A stretch of 64,000 nt of DNA from Mariniflexile jejuense. GTDB taxonomy: Bacteria > Bacteroidota > Bacteroidia > Flavobacteriales > Flavobacteriaceae. The position numbers and the translations under genes are program-made. This document shows positions 26,452-35,376 of the stretch, in pieces. Position 1 is the first letter of the stretch. The number at the start of each line of letters is the position of its first letter. Where the stretch lies: contig NZ_JBHTJI010000001.1 in the NCBI RefSeq assembly GCF_042675665.1, positions 2,294,001-2,358,000 of the forward strand, read 5' to 3'. Under the pieces are notes generated by a model. It searched no databases and was not told the origin of the DNA. It worked only from the letters and a program-made list of their open reading frames with translations.

Positions 26452-28689
26452 ATGAGTAGTAAAACAATTTCGCCAGCTAAAGCTAATTTTGGCACACTTC
26501 CCGTTTTTCTAACTGCAATATCAACCATACTTGGTGCTGTGATGTTTTTGCGTTTTGGTTTTGCAGTTGGATCAGTAGGATTTTCAGGAACACTACTAAT
26601 TATATTTATAGGTCATTTAGTTACTATACCAACCGCTATGGCTTTAGCAGAAATAGCTACCAATCAAAAAGTTGAAGGTGGTGGTGAATACTTTATTATT
26701 TCGCGTTCGTTTGGTGTTAATATTGGTGCTGCTATTGGTATTGCACTCTATTTATCGCAAGCTATAAGTGTGGCATTTTATGTTATTGCTTTTGGTGAAG
26801 CGTTTGATGCCATAAAACCTTGGGTTGCTACAGAATTTGGTTATGAAATTTATGATAACCGCTTATTTACCATTCCTGCATTGTTACTTTTAATTTGGCT
26901 TATGGTAACTAAAGGTGCCGATTTGGGTATGAAAGCTTTATACATTGTTGTTGCCATACTTGCACTTTCGTTAGTTTTCTTCTTTATGGGTTCAACATCT
27001 TATTCTGAAGTTTTTGATAGCTCTCAACTATTTAGTGGTGTAAATTCCGATAAAAGTTTTTTTTATGTGTTTGCTATCATTTTTCCAGCATTTACAGGTA
27101 TGACAGCTGGTGTTGGTTTATCTGGCGATTTAAAAGATCCAAAAAAATCCATACCACTAGGAACGCTAGCTGCTACCGTAATAGGTATGATAATATATGT
27201 GTTTATCGCCTATAAATTAGCATCTTCAGCAAACCCATCAGACTTGGTTGCAGATCAATTAATAATGAGTAAAATAGCTTTATGGGAACCAATTATACCC
27301 ATAGGTTTAGCGGCTGCAACCATTTCATCAGCGCTTGGTTCATTTATGGTAGCGCCAAGAACACTTCAAGCCATAGGCGGCGACAAAGTATTTCCTAATA
27401 AATTTGTAAATTTTTGGGTTGCTAAAGGCACAAAAAAGAATAATGAACCTAGAAACGCTACCATTCTTACAAGTATAATAGCCTTGGTTTTTGTTTTAAT
27501 GGGCGATGTTAATGCTGTTGCCGAAATTATTTCTATGTTCTTCATGGTTACTTATGGATCTTTATGTTTAATTTCATTTTTACAACATTTTGCCGCAGAT
27601 CCTTCTTATAGACCTTCATTTAAATCGAAATGGTATTTATCCTTATTAGGTGCCATTATGTGTATTTATTTAATGTTTAAAATTAACACACCTTATGCTA
27701 TGGCTGCCATTGCGCTTATGGTGGTATTATATTTCTACATTTCTATTAAAAGTGATACTAAAAAAGGAATGGCTAATATTTTTCAAGGTGTAATTCATCA
27801 ATTTAGTAGAACCATGCAGGTATTTTTACAAAAAGCTGAAAAAGATAAGGCCGAAGAAGATTGGAGACCAGCTATTTTATGTTTATCTAAAGATAGTTTT
27901 GAACGTTACAGCGCATTAGAAATGATGAAATGGATTTCGCACCGCTATGGTTTTGGAACCTATATCCATTTTGAAAAAGATTATTTCTCTAAAGAATCTA
28001 AAGAACGAGCCGAAAAAAATCTTGAAAAACTAATTAATATTTCTGCATCAAGTAAATCGAATGTGTTTTTAGAAACCCTTATTTCCCCATCAAATACCGC
28101 TGCTATTGTACAAGCTATACAGCAACCTGGTATTTCTGGACAACCAAACAATATGATGCTTTTTGAGTATAAAAAAGGTCAAACCGAATGGCTAACAGAC
28201 ATTGTTGACAATTACAGCGTTTTAAAAACCGCAAAATACGACTTGTGTATTTTGGCAACGTCCGACAAGGGTTTTGGATACAAAAAAGATATTCATGTTT
28301 GGATTAATAAAGAAGATTATGAAAATGCCAATTTAATGATTTTAATGTCGTACATCATTCTTGGGCATTCCGATTGGAAAAAAGGGCAAATTAAAATTTT
28401 TGCTACATTCCCTAAAGAACATTTAAAGCAAGAAGAAGAAAACTTAATTGAATTAACCTCTAGCGGTCGTTTACCAATTTCTGCTAATAATATTCGCGTT
28501 TTACCTTTAGACGAACATAAAAACAGACATGATTTGATAAATGAATACTCGGTTGATGCTGATTTAACGGTAATTGGTTTCCATGAAGCCATGATAAAAT
28601 CTGCTAAAAATATCGAGGTATTTGAAGGTTATGATAAAATAGGAAACGTATTATTTGTAAATACGCTAACCACAAAATTTATAAAATAA
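26452..28689 (+). CDS. SLC12-type cation-chloride/amino-acid permease family transporter
   Basis: This 745-residue inner-membrane protein has about 12 membrane helices within residues 15-440 in the APC-superfamily pattern, starting FGTLPVFLTAISTILGAVMFLRFG. FPAFTGMTAGVGLSGDLKDP and GSFMVAPRTLQAIGGD also occur in Na-K-Cl cotransporter relatives. The C-terminal 300 residues form a soluble domain like the SLC12 C-terminal region. Bacterial homologues are little characterised, and both ion-chloride symport and amino-acid transport are possible. It stands alone, downstream of the small-RNA pair. Confidence 0.82.
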   Translation: MSSKTISPAKANFGTLPVFLTAISTILGAVMFLRFGFAVGSVGFSGTLLIIFIGHLVTIPTAMALAEIATNQKVEGGGEYFIISRSFGVNIGAAIGIALYLSQAISVAFYVIAFGEAFDAIKPWVATEFGYEIYDNRLFTIPALLLLIWLMVTKGADLGMKALYIVVAILALSLVFFFMGSTSYSEVFDSSQLFSGVNSDKSFFYVFAIIFPAFTGMTAGVGLSGDLKDPKKSIPLGTLAATVIGMIIYVFIAYKLASSANPSDLVADQLIMSKIALWEPIIPIGLAAATISSALGSFMVAPRTLQAIGGDKVFPNKFVNFWVAKGTKKNNEPRNATILTSIIALVFVLMGDVNAVAEIISMFFMVTYGSLCLISFLQHFAADPSYRPSFKSKWYLSLLGAIMCIYLMFKINTPYAMAAIALMVVLYFYISIKSDTKKGMANIFQGVIHQFSRTMQVFLQKAEKDKAEEDWRPAILCLSKDSFERYSALEMMKWISHRYGFGTYIHFEKDYFSKESKERAEKNLEKLINISASSKSNVFLETLISPSNTAAIVQAIQQPGISGQPNNMMLFEYKKGQTEWLTDIVDNYSVLKTAKYDLCILATSDKGFGYKKDIHVWINKEDYENANLMILMSYIILGHSDWKKGQIKIFATFPKEHLKQEEENLIELTSSGRLPISANNIRVLPLDEHKNRHDLINEYSVDADLTVIGFHEAMIKSAKNIEVFEGYDKIGNVLFVNTLTTKFIK

Positions 28690-28696
28690 GGCATAA

Positions 28697-28733
28697 AAAA
28701 AGGCGTTCAAGAAAAAACTTGAACGCCTTTATA
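28697..28733. terminator. Bidirectional terminator between transporter and superoxide dismutase
   Basis: AAAGGCGTTCAAG (28699-28711) and CTTGAACGCCTTT (28718-28730) form a perfect 13-bp stem. An A-run on the left and a T-rich tract on the right serve both convergent genes. Confidence 0.9.
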
Positions 28734-28746
28734 TTTTATTATAAAA

Positions 28747-29355
28747 TTATTTCGCTTCAGCGTAACGTCTTTCAACTTCATTCCAGTTAATAACATTAAA
28801 AAATGCATTAATATAATCTGGACGACGGTTTTGGTAGTTTAAATAATAAGCATGTTCCCAAACATCAATTCCTAAAATTGGTGTGCCACCACAACCAACA
28901 CCTGGCATAAGTGGATTATCTTGGTTAGGCGACGAACAAACTTCTACCTTACCTCCTTTTTGTACACATAACCAAGCCCAACCAGAACCAAAACGTGTTG
29001 CAGCTGCTTTAGAAAATGCATCCATAAAACCTTCTTTAGAACCGTAAGCTGCTTCAATAGCATCTTTTAATTCGCCAGATAAATAGCCTTTACCTTCTGG
29101 TTTCATTACGTCCCAAAATAAGGAGTGGTTGTAAAAACCACCGCCATTATTTCTTACTGCAGCGTTATTCATATCTAAATTTGCAAGAATATCTTCAATA
29201 GATTTTCCATCTAAATCGGTTCCTGCAATTGCATTATTTAAATTGGTAGTATATCCTTGGTGATGTTTTGAGTGGTGTATCTCCATAGTACGTGCATCAA
29301 TATGAGGCTCTAAGGCATCATAAGCATATCCTAATTGTGGTAATTCAAAAGCCAT
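28747..29355 (-). CDS. sodA: Superoxide dismutase (Mn/Fe family, Mn-type features)
   Basis: This 202-residue protein carries the metal ligands His (IHHSKHHQGY), His (FYNHSLFWD), and Asp and His (DVWEHAYYLNYQNRR). The Gln in NQDNPLMPG and the NNGGG segment are features of Mn or cambialistic enzymes rather than Fe enzymes. It converts superoxide to oxygen and peroxide. No signal peptide is present, so it is cytoplasmic. It is divergent from the AddA-like gene, with a TAAATTTG box on its strand at 29400-29393. Confidence 0.93.
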   Translation of the reverse strand: MAFELPQLGYAYDALEPHIDARTMEIHHSKHHQGYTTNLNNAIAGTDLDGKSIEDILANLDMNNAAVRNNGGGFYNHSLFWDVMKPEGKGYLSGELKDAIEAAYGSKEGFMDAFSKAAATRFGSGWAWLCVQKGGKVEVCSSPNQDNPLMPGVGCGGTPILGIDVWEHAYYLNYQNRRPDYINAFFNVINWNEVERRYAEAK

Positions 29356-29392
29356 AATGTTTTGTTTTAATTATTAGTATTTATTTTATTTT

Positions 29393-29400
29393 CAAATTTA
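29393..29400 (-). promoter_or_regulatory. Predicted -7 box of the superoxide dismutase gene
   Basis: TAAATTTG on the minus strand matches TAnnTTTG exactly. A TTG (29417-29415) lies 14 bp upstream, closer than the usual 17-20 bp. Confidence 0.5.
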
Positions 29401-29482
29401 CGGATAAAACACATCAATTAAAAATAATTAATTGTTATCAAACCATTGATAGTTTTTATCTTGTATGCAAATTTCAATATTT

Positions 29483-32400
29483 ATGTCGCAAATACATCCT
29501 TTTACTATATATAACGCTTCTGCAGGAAGTGGAAAAACCTTCACTTTAGTAAAAGAATATTTAAAAATTTTATTTAAGTCGAACAATTTACAGCAATTTA
29601 AGCGCATTTTAGCTATTACGTTTACCAACAAAGCGGTTGCTGAAATGAAAGAACGCATCATCAAAACGCTTAAAACCTTTTCGGATGATGCTATTTTTGA
29701 AAAATCAGATACCATGTTTGAAACTATTTGTAAAGAATTGCAAATGGCTCCAAAGGAACTTCATGAAAAATCTAAAATTTTACTAAACACTATTTTACAT
29801 AATTATGCGGCTTTTGATATTTCAACCATTGATAGATTTACGCATAAACTAATACGAACCTTTGCTTACGACTTAAAATTGCCATTAAACTTTGAAGTTG
29901 AATTAGACCAAGATGCTTTGTTAAATGAAGCTGTTGATAGTTTAATTGCCAAAGCTGGAACCGATGCTGATTTAACAAAGGTTTTAGTAGAATTTGCTAT
30001 TGAAAAAGCCGATGATGATAAAAGTTGGGATGTTGCTTTTGATTTTAATAAAATAGCAAAACTACTTACCAATGAAAATGACATTCCGTTTATTGAAACT
30101 TTAAAAGATAAAACCTTAGACGATTTTAAAAATTTAAAAATTCAATTAAAAAATGATATAAAAACTACTGAAAATGCGATTGTTGAAGCATCAAAAAGTC
30201 TTTTAACCTTGTTTGAAGAAGCTGGTTTGGAGTTTAATGATTTTTCATCTGGCTATTTACCAAAGCATTTTCAAAAATTAGCCAATAAAAATTTTGATGT
30301 TACTTTTGGTAACAAATGGCAAGACGATATTGAAAATAATACGCTTTACCCAAAACGCGTAACACCCGAAATAGCTTCAATTATAGACCAATTACAACCG
30401 CAAATAGCACAAGCTTTTAACCTTACTAAACAAGCTATTTTTCATCTTAAATTTTCAAAAGCTTTCTACAAAAACACCACGCCATTATCGGTATTAAACG
30501 CAATAAACAATGAATTAAATCTGTTAAAATTAGACCAAAACAAAATGCTCATTTCAGAATTTAACAGCATCATTAGTAACGAAATAACCAACCAACCAAC
30601 ACCATTTATTTACGAACGTTTGGGCGAAAAATTTAAGCATTATTTTATTGATGAGTTTCAAGATACCTCAACAATGCAATGGAAAAACTTAATGCCTTTG
30701 TTAGATAACTCCTTAGCTACCAATACAGGAAGTACCATGCTAGTTGGCGATGCAAAACAAGCCATTTACCGTTGGCGTGGTGGTAAAGCAGAACAGTTTA
30801 TAGATTTATTTAACCAAACAGCAAAACCGTTTCCAAACAGCAATCAAAACGTAAACACGTTAGATTTTAACTTTAGAAGTTTTAAAGAAGTAGTTATTTT
30901 TAATAATGGTTTTTTTAATTATTTGGCAACCCAAGTTTTTAGTAATGAAGCTTATAGAAATCTTTACGAAAACGCAAACCAAAACACAACTAAAACCGAA
31001 CAAGGTTATGTTGAACTATCCTTTTTAAACATTGAAAAAGATGATGATAGAGATGAACAATTTTGTGAAAACGTACTGAAAACCATTGAAAAATGCATTG
31101 AAAACGACTTTGAATATAAAGACATTTGCATTTTAGTTAGAAAGAAAAAAGAAGGTGTTGCTATTGCAAATTACTTAAGCGAGAAAAACATTCGGATTAT
31201 TTCTTCAGAAACGTTATTAATTTACAATGCGCCAGAAGTTACATTTATAAACAATGTACTTTCACTATTAATTCAGCCAAAAAACAACGAAATTAAAGTA
31301 GCGATTTTAAATTTTTTGGCTACTAAATTTAAAATTGAAAACAAGCACGATTTTTTTAGCCAGCATATAAGCCTTTCAACTTCGCAATTATTTAAAAGTT
31401 TTGAATCTTTTAATATTCAAATAAACAGCCATCAATTATTACAATTACCCTTATTTGATTTGGTTGAAACCATTGTAAGAAGCTTTAGTTTAGTTGAAAA
31501 ATCGAACGCTTATATTCAGTTTTATTTGGATGTGGTTTTAGACTTTTCACAAAAAAAAGGCTCAAATATTTCTGGTTTTATAGAGTATTTTGATAAGAAA
31601 AAAAACAATTTAAGCATTGTTTCACCTGTTGGGCAAAATGCAGTTCAAATAATGACTATTCATAAATCCAAAGGGTTGGAATTTCCTGTGGTTATTTTCC
31701 CGTATGCCGATTTAGATATTTACAGAGAATTAGAACCTAAAGAATGGTTTCCTATTAATAAAAATATTTACAAAGGGTTTTCGCATACGTTATTAAATTT
31801 CAATAAAGACTTTGAGAATTTTGGTGCTATTGGCTTGGAAATTTTCAACAACCACAAATCTGAACAAGAGCTGGACAACATTAATTTGCTGTATGTAACT
31901 TTAACACGTGCTGTTGAGCAACTTTACATTATTTCATCAACCGAAACCGCTTCAAAAGGCGATGTAAGTATTAAAAAATATTCAGGTTTGTTCATTAATT
32001 ATCTGCAACATTTAGGCATTTGGAACGATTCGGAATCTGTGTATTTCTTCGGAAATCAAAAAAGAGAAAGTGAACCAGAAATAACTTCAACAGAAAACAC
32101 AATTCAAACAGAATTTATTTCAACATCTAAAGAAAGTCAAAATATAAAAGTAGTTACAAAATCGGGTATGCTTTGGGATACGAACCAAGAAGAAGCCATT
32201 GAAAAAGGAAATCTAATTCATAATATCATGGCGAAAATTAAAACCAAAGACGATGTTGAAATTGCTGTTTTTAGTTATGTAAATACTGCCATTATTAGTA
32301 ACACACAGGCTGAAAAATTGCAAAAAATAATTACTAAAATAGTGAATCATCCTTCACTTGAAATGTATTATAATTCAACCCAAACTATATATAACGAACG

Positions 32401-32620
32401 TGATATTATTGCCAAAGAAGGCGTTATTTTAAGACCCGACAGAGTGGTTTTAACTACCGAAAATGATGCAATACTTATTGATTATAAAACAGGTGCTGAA
32501 GATAAAAAACACACCCAACAATTGCAATCGTATGAAGATGTATTACTTGAAATGAATATTCGCATTAAAAAGAAGATTCTTGTGTATATAAATGATGATA
32601 TTTTAGTAAAAGAAGTGTAA
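29483..32620 (+). CDS. AddA-like UvrD-family helicase/nuclease
   Basis: This 1045-residue protein counts from ATG 29483, giving MSQIHPFTIYNASAGSGKT. An ATG at 29465 is also in frame, but homologues usually begin just before the Walker A motif. Visible helicase motifs are ASAGSGKTFTL, FIDEFQDTS, GDAKQAIYRWRGG, TIHKSKGLEFPVV and LLYVTLTRA. A RecB-type PD-(D/E)XK nuclease is at the C-terminus (ILIDYKTG, then Q-L-Q-S-Y). It should unwind and trim DNA ends for recombination, acting with the AddB-like protein encoded 2.8 kb downstream. Confidence 0.9.
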   Translation: MSQIHPFTIYNASAGSGKTFTLVKEYLKILFKSNNLQQFKRILAITFTNKAVAEMKERIIKTLKTFSDDAIFEKSDTMFETICKELQMAPKELHEKSKILLNTILHNYAAFDISTIDRFTHKLIRTFAYDLKLPLNFEVELDQDALLNEAVDSLIAKAGTDADLTKVLVEFAIEKADDDKSWDVAFDFNKIAKLLTNENDIPFIETLKDKTLDDFKNLKIQLKNDIKTTENAIVEASKSLLTLFEEAGLEFNDFSSGYLPKHFQKLANKNFDVTFGNKWQDDIENNTLYPKRVTPEIASIIDQLQPQIAQAFNLTKQAIFHLKFSKAFYKNTTPLSVLNAINNELNLLKLDQNKMLISEFNSIISNEITNQPTPFIYERLGEKFKHYFIDEFQDTSTMQWKNLMPLLDNSLATNTGSTMLVGDAKQAIYRWRGGKAEQFIDLFNQTAKPFPNSNQNVNTLDFNFRSFKEVVIFNNGFFNYLATQVFSNEAYRNLYENANQNTTKTEQGYVELSFLNIEKDDDRDEQFCENVLKTIEKCIENDFEYKDICILVRKKKEGVAIANYLSEKNIRIISSETLLIYNAPEVTFINNVLSLLIQPKNNEIKVAILNFLATKFKIENKHDFFSQHISLSTSQLFKSFESFNIQINSHQLLQLPLFDLVETIVRSFSLVEKSNAYIQFYLDVVLDFSQKKGSNISGFIEYFDKKKNNLSIVSPVGQNAVQIMTIHKSKGLEFPVVIFPYADLDIYRELEPKEWFPINKNIYKGFSHTLLNFNKDFENFGAIGLEIFNNHKSEQELDNINLLYVTLTRAVEQLYIISSTETASKGDVSIKKYSGLFINYLQHLGIWNDSESVYFFGNQKRESEPEITSTENTIQTEFISTSKESQNIKVVTKSGMLWDTNQEEAIEKGNLIHNIMAKIKTKDDVEIAVFSYVNTAIISNTQAEKLQKIITKIVNHPSLEMYYNSTQTIYNERDIIAKEGVILRPDRVVLTTENDAILIDYKTGAEDKKHTQQLQSYEDVLLEMNIRIKKKILVYINDDILVKEV

Positions 32621-32641
32621 TTTTGCTAAAAACATAAAATT

Positions 32642-33835
32642 ATGTACGGAAAACTAAAAAAACATCTAGAATTAGAACTTCAAGACATAAAAAACAACGG
32701 ACTTTATAAAGAAGAACGTATTATCACTTCTGCTCAAGGTGCCGAAATTACTTTAAATACAGGCGAAACCGTTTTAAATTTTTGTGCAAATAATTATTTA
32801 GGATTATCATCGCATCCCGATGTTATTCAAGCAGCAAAAAACGCCATGGATACACATGGTTTTGGCATGAGTTCTGTACGTTTTATATGTGGTACTCAAG
32901 ATATTCACAAAGAATTAGAACAAAAAATAGCCAATTTTTATCAAACAGAAGACACCATACTTTATGCCGCAGCTTTTGATGCTAATGGTGGCGTTTTTGA
33001 GCCTTTGCTTGGCGCTGAAGATGCTATAATTTCCGATTCTTTAAATCATGCTTCCATAATTGATGGTGTACGTTTATGTAAAGCCGCCAGATACCGCTAC
33101 GAAAACAGCAATATGGAAGATTTAGAAAACCAACTTATTGCTGCCAATAAAAATGGAGCTAGATTTAAGATAATTGTAACAGATGGTGTTTTTTCTATGG
33201 ATGGTATAGTAGCGCCGCTTGATAAAATTTGTGATTTAGCTGATAAATACGACGCATTAGTAATGATTGATGAATGTCATGCCGCAGGTTTTATAGGTAA
33301 AACAGGTCGTGGAACACTTGAAGAAAAAGGCGTTTTAAACAGAATTGATATTATAACTGGTACTTTAGGAAAAGCTTTAGGTGGTGCTATGGGTGGTTAT
33401 ACTACTGGTAAAAAGGAAATTATAGACATCCTTCGTCAACGTTCTAGACCGTATTTATTTTCAAATTCATTAGCACCTGCTATTGTTGGTGCTTCTATAA
33501 AGGTTTTTGATATGTTGGCAAATAATACTGAATTGCGCGACACATTAGAATGGAATACAAGCTATTTTAAAAAAGGCATGAAAGCTGCTGGTTTTGATAT
33601 TGTTAATGGAGATTCTGCTATTGTTCCAGTAATGCTATATGATGCTCAATTATCGCAAACTATGGCAAATATGCTTTTAAACGAGGGTATTTATGTTATT
33701 GGCTTCTTTTTTCCTGTTGTACCAAAAGGAAAAGCAAGAATACGTGTTCAACTTTCGGCAGCACACACAAAACAGCATTTAGACAAAGCTATTCTTGCCT
33801 TCACTACCGTAGGCAAAGCATTAAAAATCATATAA
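32642..33835 (+). CDS. kbl: Glycine C-acetyltransferase (2-amino-3-ketobutyrate CoA ligase)
   Basis: This 397-residue fold-type I PLP enzyme is full length. It has FCANNYLGLSSHP, DSLNHASIIDG, MIDECHAAGFIG and the PLP-binding Lys244 in TGTLGKALGGAMGG. It converts 2-amino-3-oxobutyrate and CoA into glycine and acetyl-CoA in threonine breakdown. The closely related 8-amino-7-oxononanoate synthase (BioF) is the main alternative. The length and the MGGYTTG segment favour Kbl. It follows the AddA-like gene by 21 bp, but no threonine dehydrogenase lies beside it. Confidence 0.9.
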   Translation: MYGKLKKHLELELQDIKNNGLYKEERIITSAQGAEITLNTGETVLNFCANNYLGLSSHPDVIQAAKNAMDTHGFGMSSVRFICGTQDIHKELEQKIANFYQTEDTILYAAAFDANGGVFEPLLGAEDAIISDSLNHASIIDGVRLCKAARYRYENSNMEDLENQLIAANKNGARFKIIVTDGVFSMDGIVAPLDKICDLADKYDALVMIDECHAAGFIGKTGRGTLEEKGVLNRIDIITGTLGKALGGAMGGYTTGKKEIIDILRQRSRPYLFSNSLAPAIVGASIKVFDMLANNTELRDTLEWNTSYFKKGMKAAGFDIVNGDSAIVPVMLYDAQLSQTMANMLLNEGIYVIGFFFPVVPKGKARIRVQLSAAHTKQHLDKAILAFTTVGKALKII

Positions 33836-33882
33836 AATCATTCTGAAATAGTACTTAACAAGTAAAATCTTCGTTTTTTTTA

Positions 33883-33890
33883 TATATTTG
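33883..33890 (+). promoter_or_regulatory. Predicted -7 box of the ompA-like gene
   Basis: TATATTTG is an exact TAnnTTTG match following a T-rich tract. It gives a leader of about 60 nt before the ATG at 33959. Confidence 0.6.
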
Positions 33891-33958
33891 TCTTTGTTAA
33901 TAACATTTAACAACTTACTTTTGTTTACAATTAACACTTAAAAATTAAACTTTTGAAT

Positions 33959-35302
33959 ATGAAAAATCTTAGCAGATTACTGTTCGCTATGTTGCTTGTA
34001 CTTGGTTATAGCAACTCTAATGCGCAAGACAAAAACAATCCATGGCAAATTACAATTGGTGCTAATGCCGTAGATAATTACCCAACAAGTGATGTAGGTG
34101 GAATGTTTAAAGACTTCTTCAACGTTGGAGACAACTGGAACATTTTACCATCGTTATCAACTATTACTGTTTCTAAATATTTAGGTGATGGTTTCTCTTT
34201 AGGAGTAGGTGGATCTTTAAACAAAATTGAAAACTGGGATGGTGCTTCAAATGCAGGTGATTTATCTTACTATGGTATTGATGGTACTATTAAATATAAC
34301 TTTTTACAAGGAACAACTATTGACCCTTATTTAGGTGTTGGTGGTGGTTACACTTGGGTTAATGAAATTGGTGCTGGTACTTTAAATGGAACTTTAGGTT
34401 TAAACATTTGGTTTAATGATAATGTTGGTTTAACATTACAAACAGCTTACAAACACTCTTTCGAAGATTACTTAAATTCTCATTTCCAACACACAGCTGG
34501 TATCTCTATTAAATTTGGTGGTACTGATACTGATGGTGATGGTATTTTTGACAAAGATGATGCTTGTCCAGATGTTAAAGGTATTGCAGCTTTCAATGGT
34601 TGTCCTGATACTGATGGTGATGGTATTGAAGACAGCAAAGATGCTTGTCCTAACGAAGCTGGTTTAGCTGAATTAAACGGATGTCCTGATTCTGACGGTG
34701 ACGGTGTTGCTGATAAAGATGACAAATGTCCTACAGTTGCTGGTTTAAAAGCTTTAGCTGGTTGTCCAGATGCTGATGGTGATGGTGTAACTGATGCTGA
34801 CGATAAATGTCCTTCAGTTGCTGGTCCTGCTGCTAACAAAGGTTGTCCTTGGCCAGATACAGACGGTGACGGCGTATTAGACAAAGATGATAAATGTCCA
34901 GACGTTAAAGGTACTGTTGCTAACAACGGTTGTCCTGAAGTTTCTGAAGAAGTTCAAAAAACTTTAAATGCTTACGCTAAAACGATTTTATTTGATACTG
35001 GAAAATCTTCTATCAAATCTCAATCTCAAGCTGTATTAGCTGATATTATCAAAATTCTTAAAGAATACCCTAACTCTAAATTTACAGTTGAAGGTCATAC
35101 TGATAGTGTAGGTAGCGATAAGTTAAACCAAGATTTATCTGACGCTAGAGCGTTATCAGTTAAAGAATATTTAACTAAAAATGGTATTGATGAATTCAGA
35201 CTTTCATCTAAAGGTTATGGTGAGTCTAAACCAATAGATAAAAATACAACTGCAAAAGGTAGAGCAAACAACAGACGTGTTGAAATTAACTTAGCTAAAT
35301 AA
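33959..35302 (+). CDS. OmpA-family outer membrane protein with thrombospondin type 3 repeats
   Basis: This is 447 residues from ATG 33959, and an in-frame TTG at 33953 is less likely. A signal peptide ends near SNAQDKN. An eight-stranded-barrel-like domain follows to about residue 185. Five calcium-binding TSP3 repeats come next (each D-x-D-G-D-G-x-x-D-x-x-D-x-C-P). The OmpA peptidoglycan-binding domain ends the protein (ILFDTGKSSI, EGHTDSVGS, NNRRVEI). It links the outer membrane to the wall. The uniform codon choice (GGT, GCT, TCT) and strong promoter and terminator suggest high expression. Confidence 0.94.
   Translation: MKNLSRLLFAMLLVLGYSNSNAQDKNNPWQITIGANAVDNYPTSDVGGMFKDFFNVGDNWNILPSLSTITVSKYLGDGFSLGVGGSLNKIENWDGASNAGDLSYYGIDGTIKYNFLQGTTIDPYLGVGGGYTWVNEIGAGTLNGTLGLNIWFNDNVGLTLQTAYKHSFEDYLNSHFQHTAGISIKFGGTDTDGDGIFDKDDACPDVKGIAAFNGCPDTDGDGIEDSKDACPNEAGLAELNGCPDSDGDGVADKDDKCPTVAGLKALAGCPDADGDGVTDADDKCPSVAGPAANKGCPWPDTDGDGVLDKDDKCPDVKGTVANNGCPEVSEEVQKTLNAYAKTILFDTGKSSIKSQSQAVLADIIKILKEYPNSKFTVEGHTDSVGSDKLNQDLSDARALSVKEYLTKNGIDEFRLSSKGYGESKPIDKNTTAKGRANNRRVEINLAK
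34525..34936 (+). repeat. In-gene tandem repeats encoding TSP3 units
   Basis: Five coding repeats of about 75-85 bp encode the calcium-binding units of the OmpA-family protein. They also generate an open frame on the opposite strand that is not a gene. Confidence 0.85.
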
Positions 35303-35334
35303 TAAAAGCTAATTAACTTTAAATAAATAAGTTT

Positions 35335-35365
35335 AAAAACGCTTCGGATATCCGAAGCGTTTTTT
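35335..35365 (+). terminator. Terminator of the ompA-like gene
   Basis: The near-perfect palindrome AAAACGCTTCGGA-TA-TCCGAAGCGTTTT sits within 35335-35365 and is followed by Ts. Confidence 0.9.
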
Positions 35366-35376
35366 ATTTTTATATA

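Noticed and set aside
29465..29482. Earlier ATG of the AddA-like helicase
   Set aside because: It adds only MQISIF before MSQIHPFTIYNASAG. The second ATG fits the usual distance to the Walker A motif.
34480..34926. 148-residue open frame on the minus strand across the ompA repeats
   Set aside because: Its repeated P-S-P-S-x-S-G-Q units are the reverse-strand shadow of the TSP3 repeats. It has no independent signals.
34525..34936. Regularly spaced repeats that could be mistaken for a CRISPR array
   Set aside because: They are in frame, vary at codon positions and encode calcium-binding TSP3 units of an outer membrane protein.
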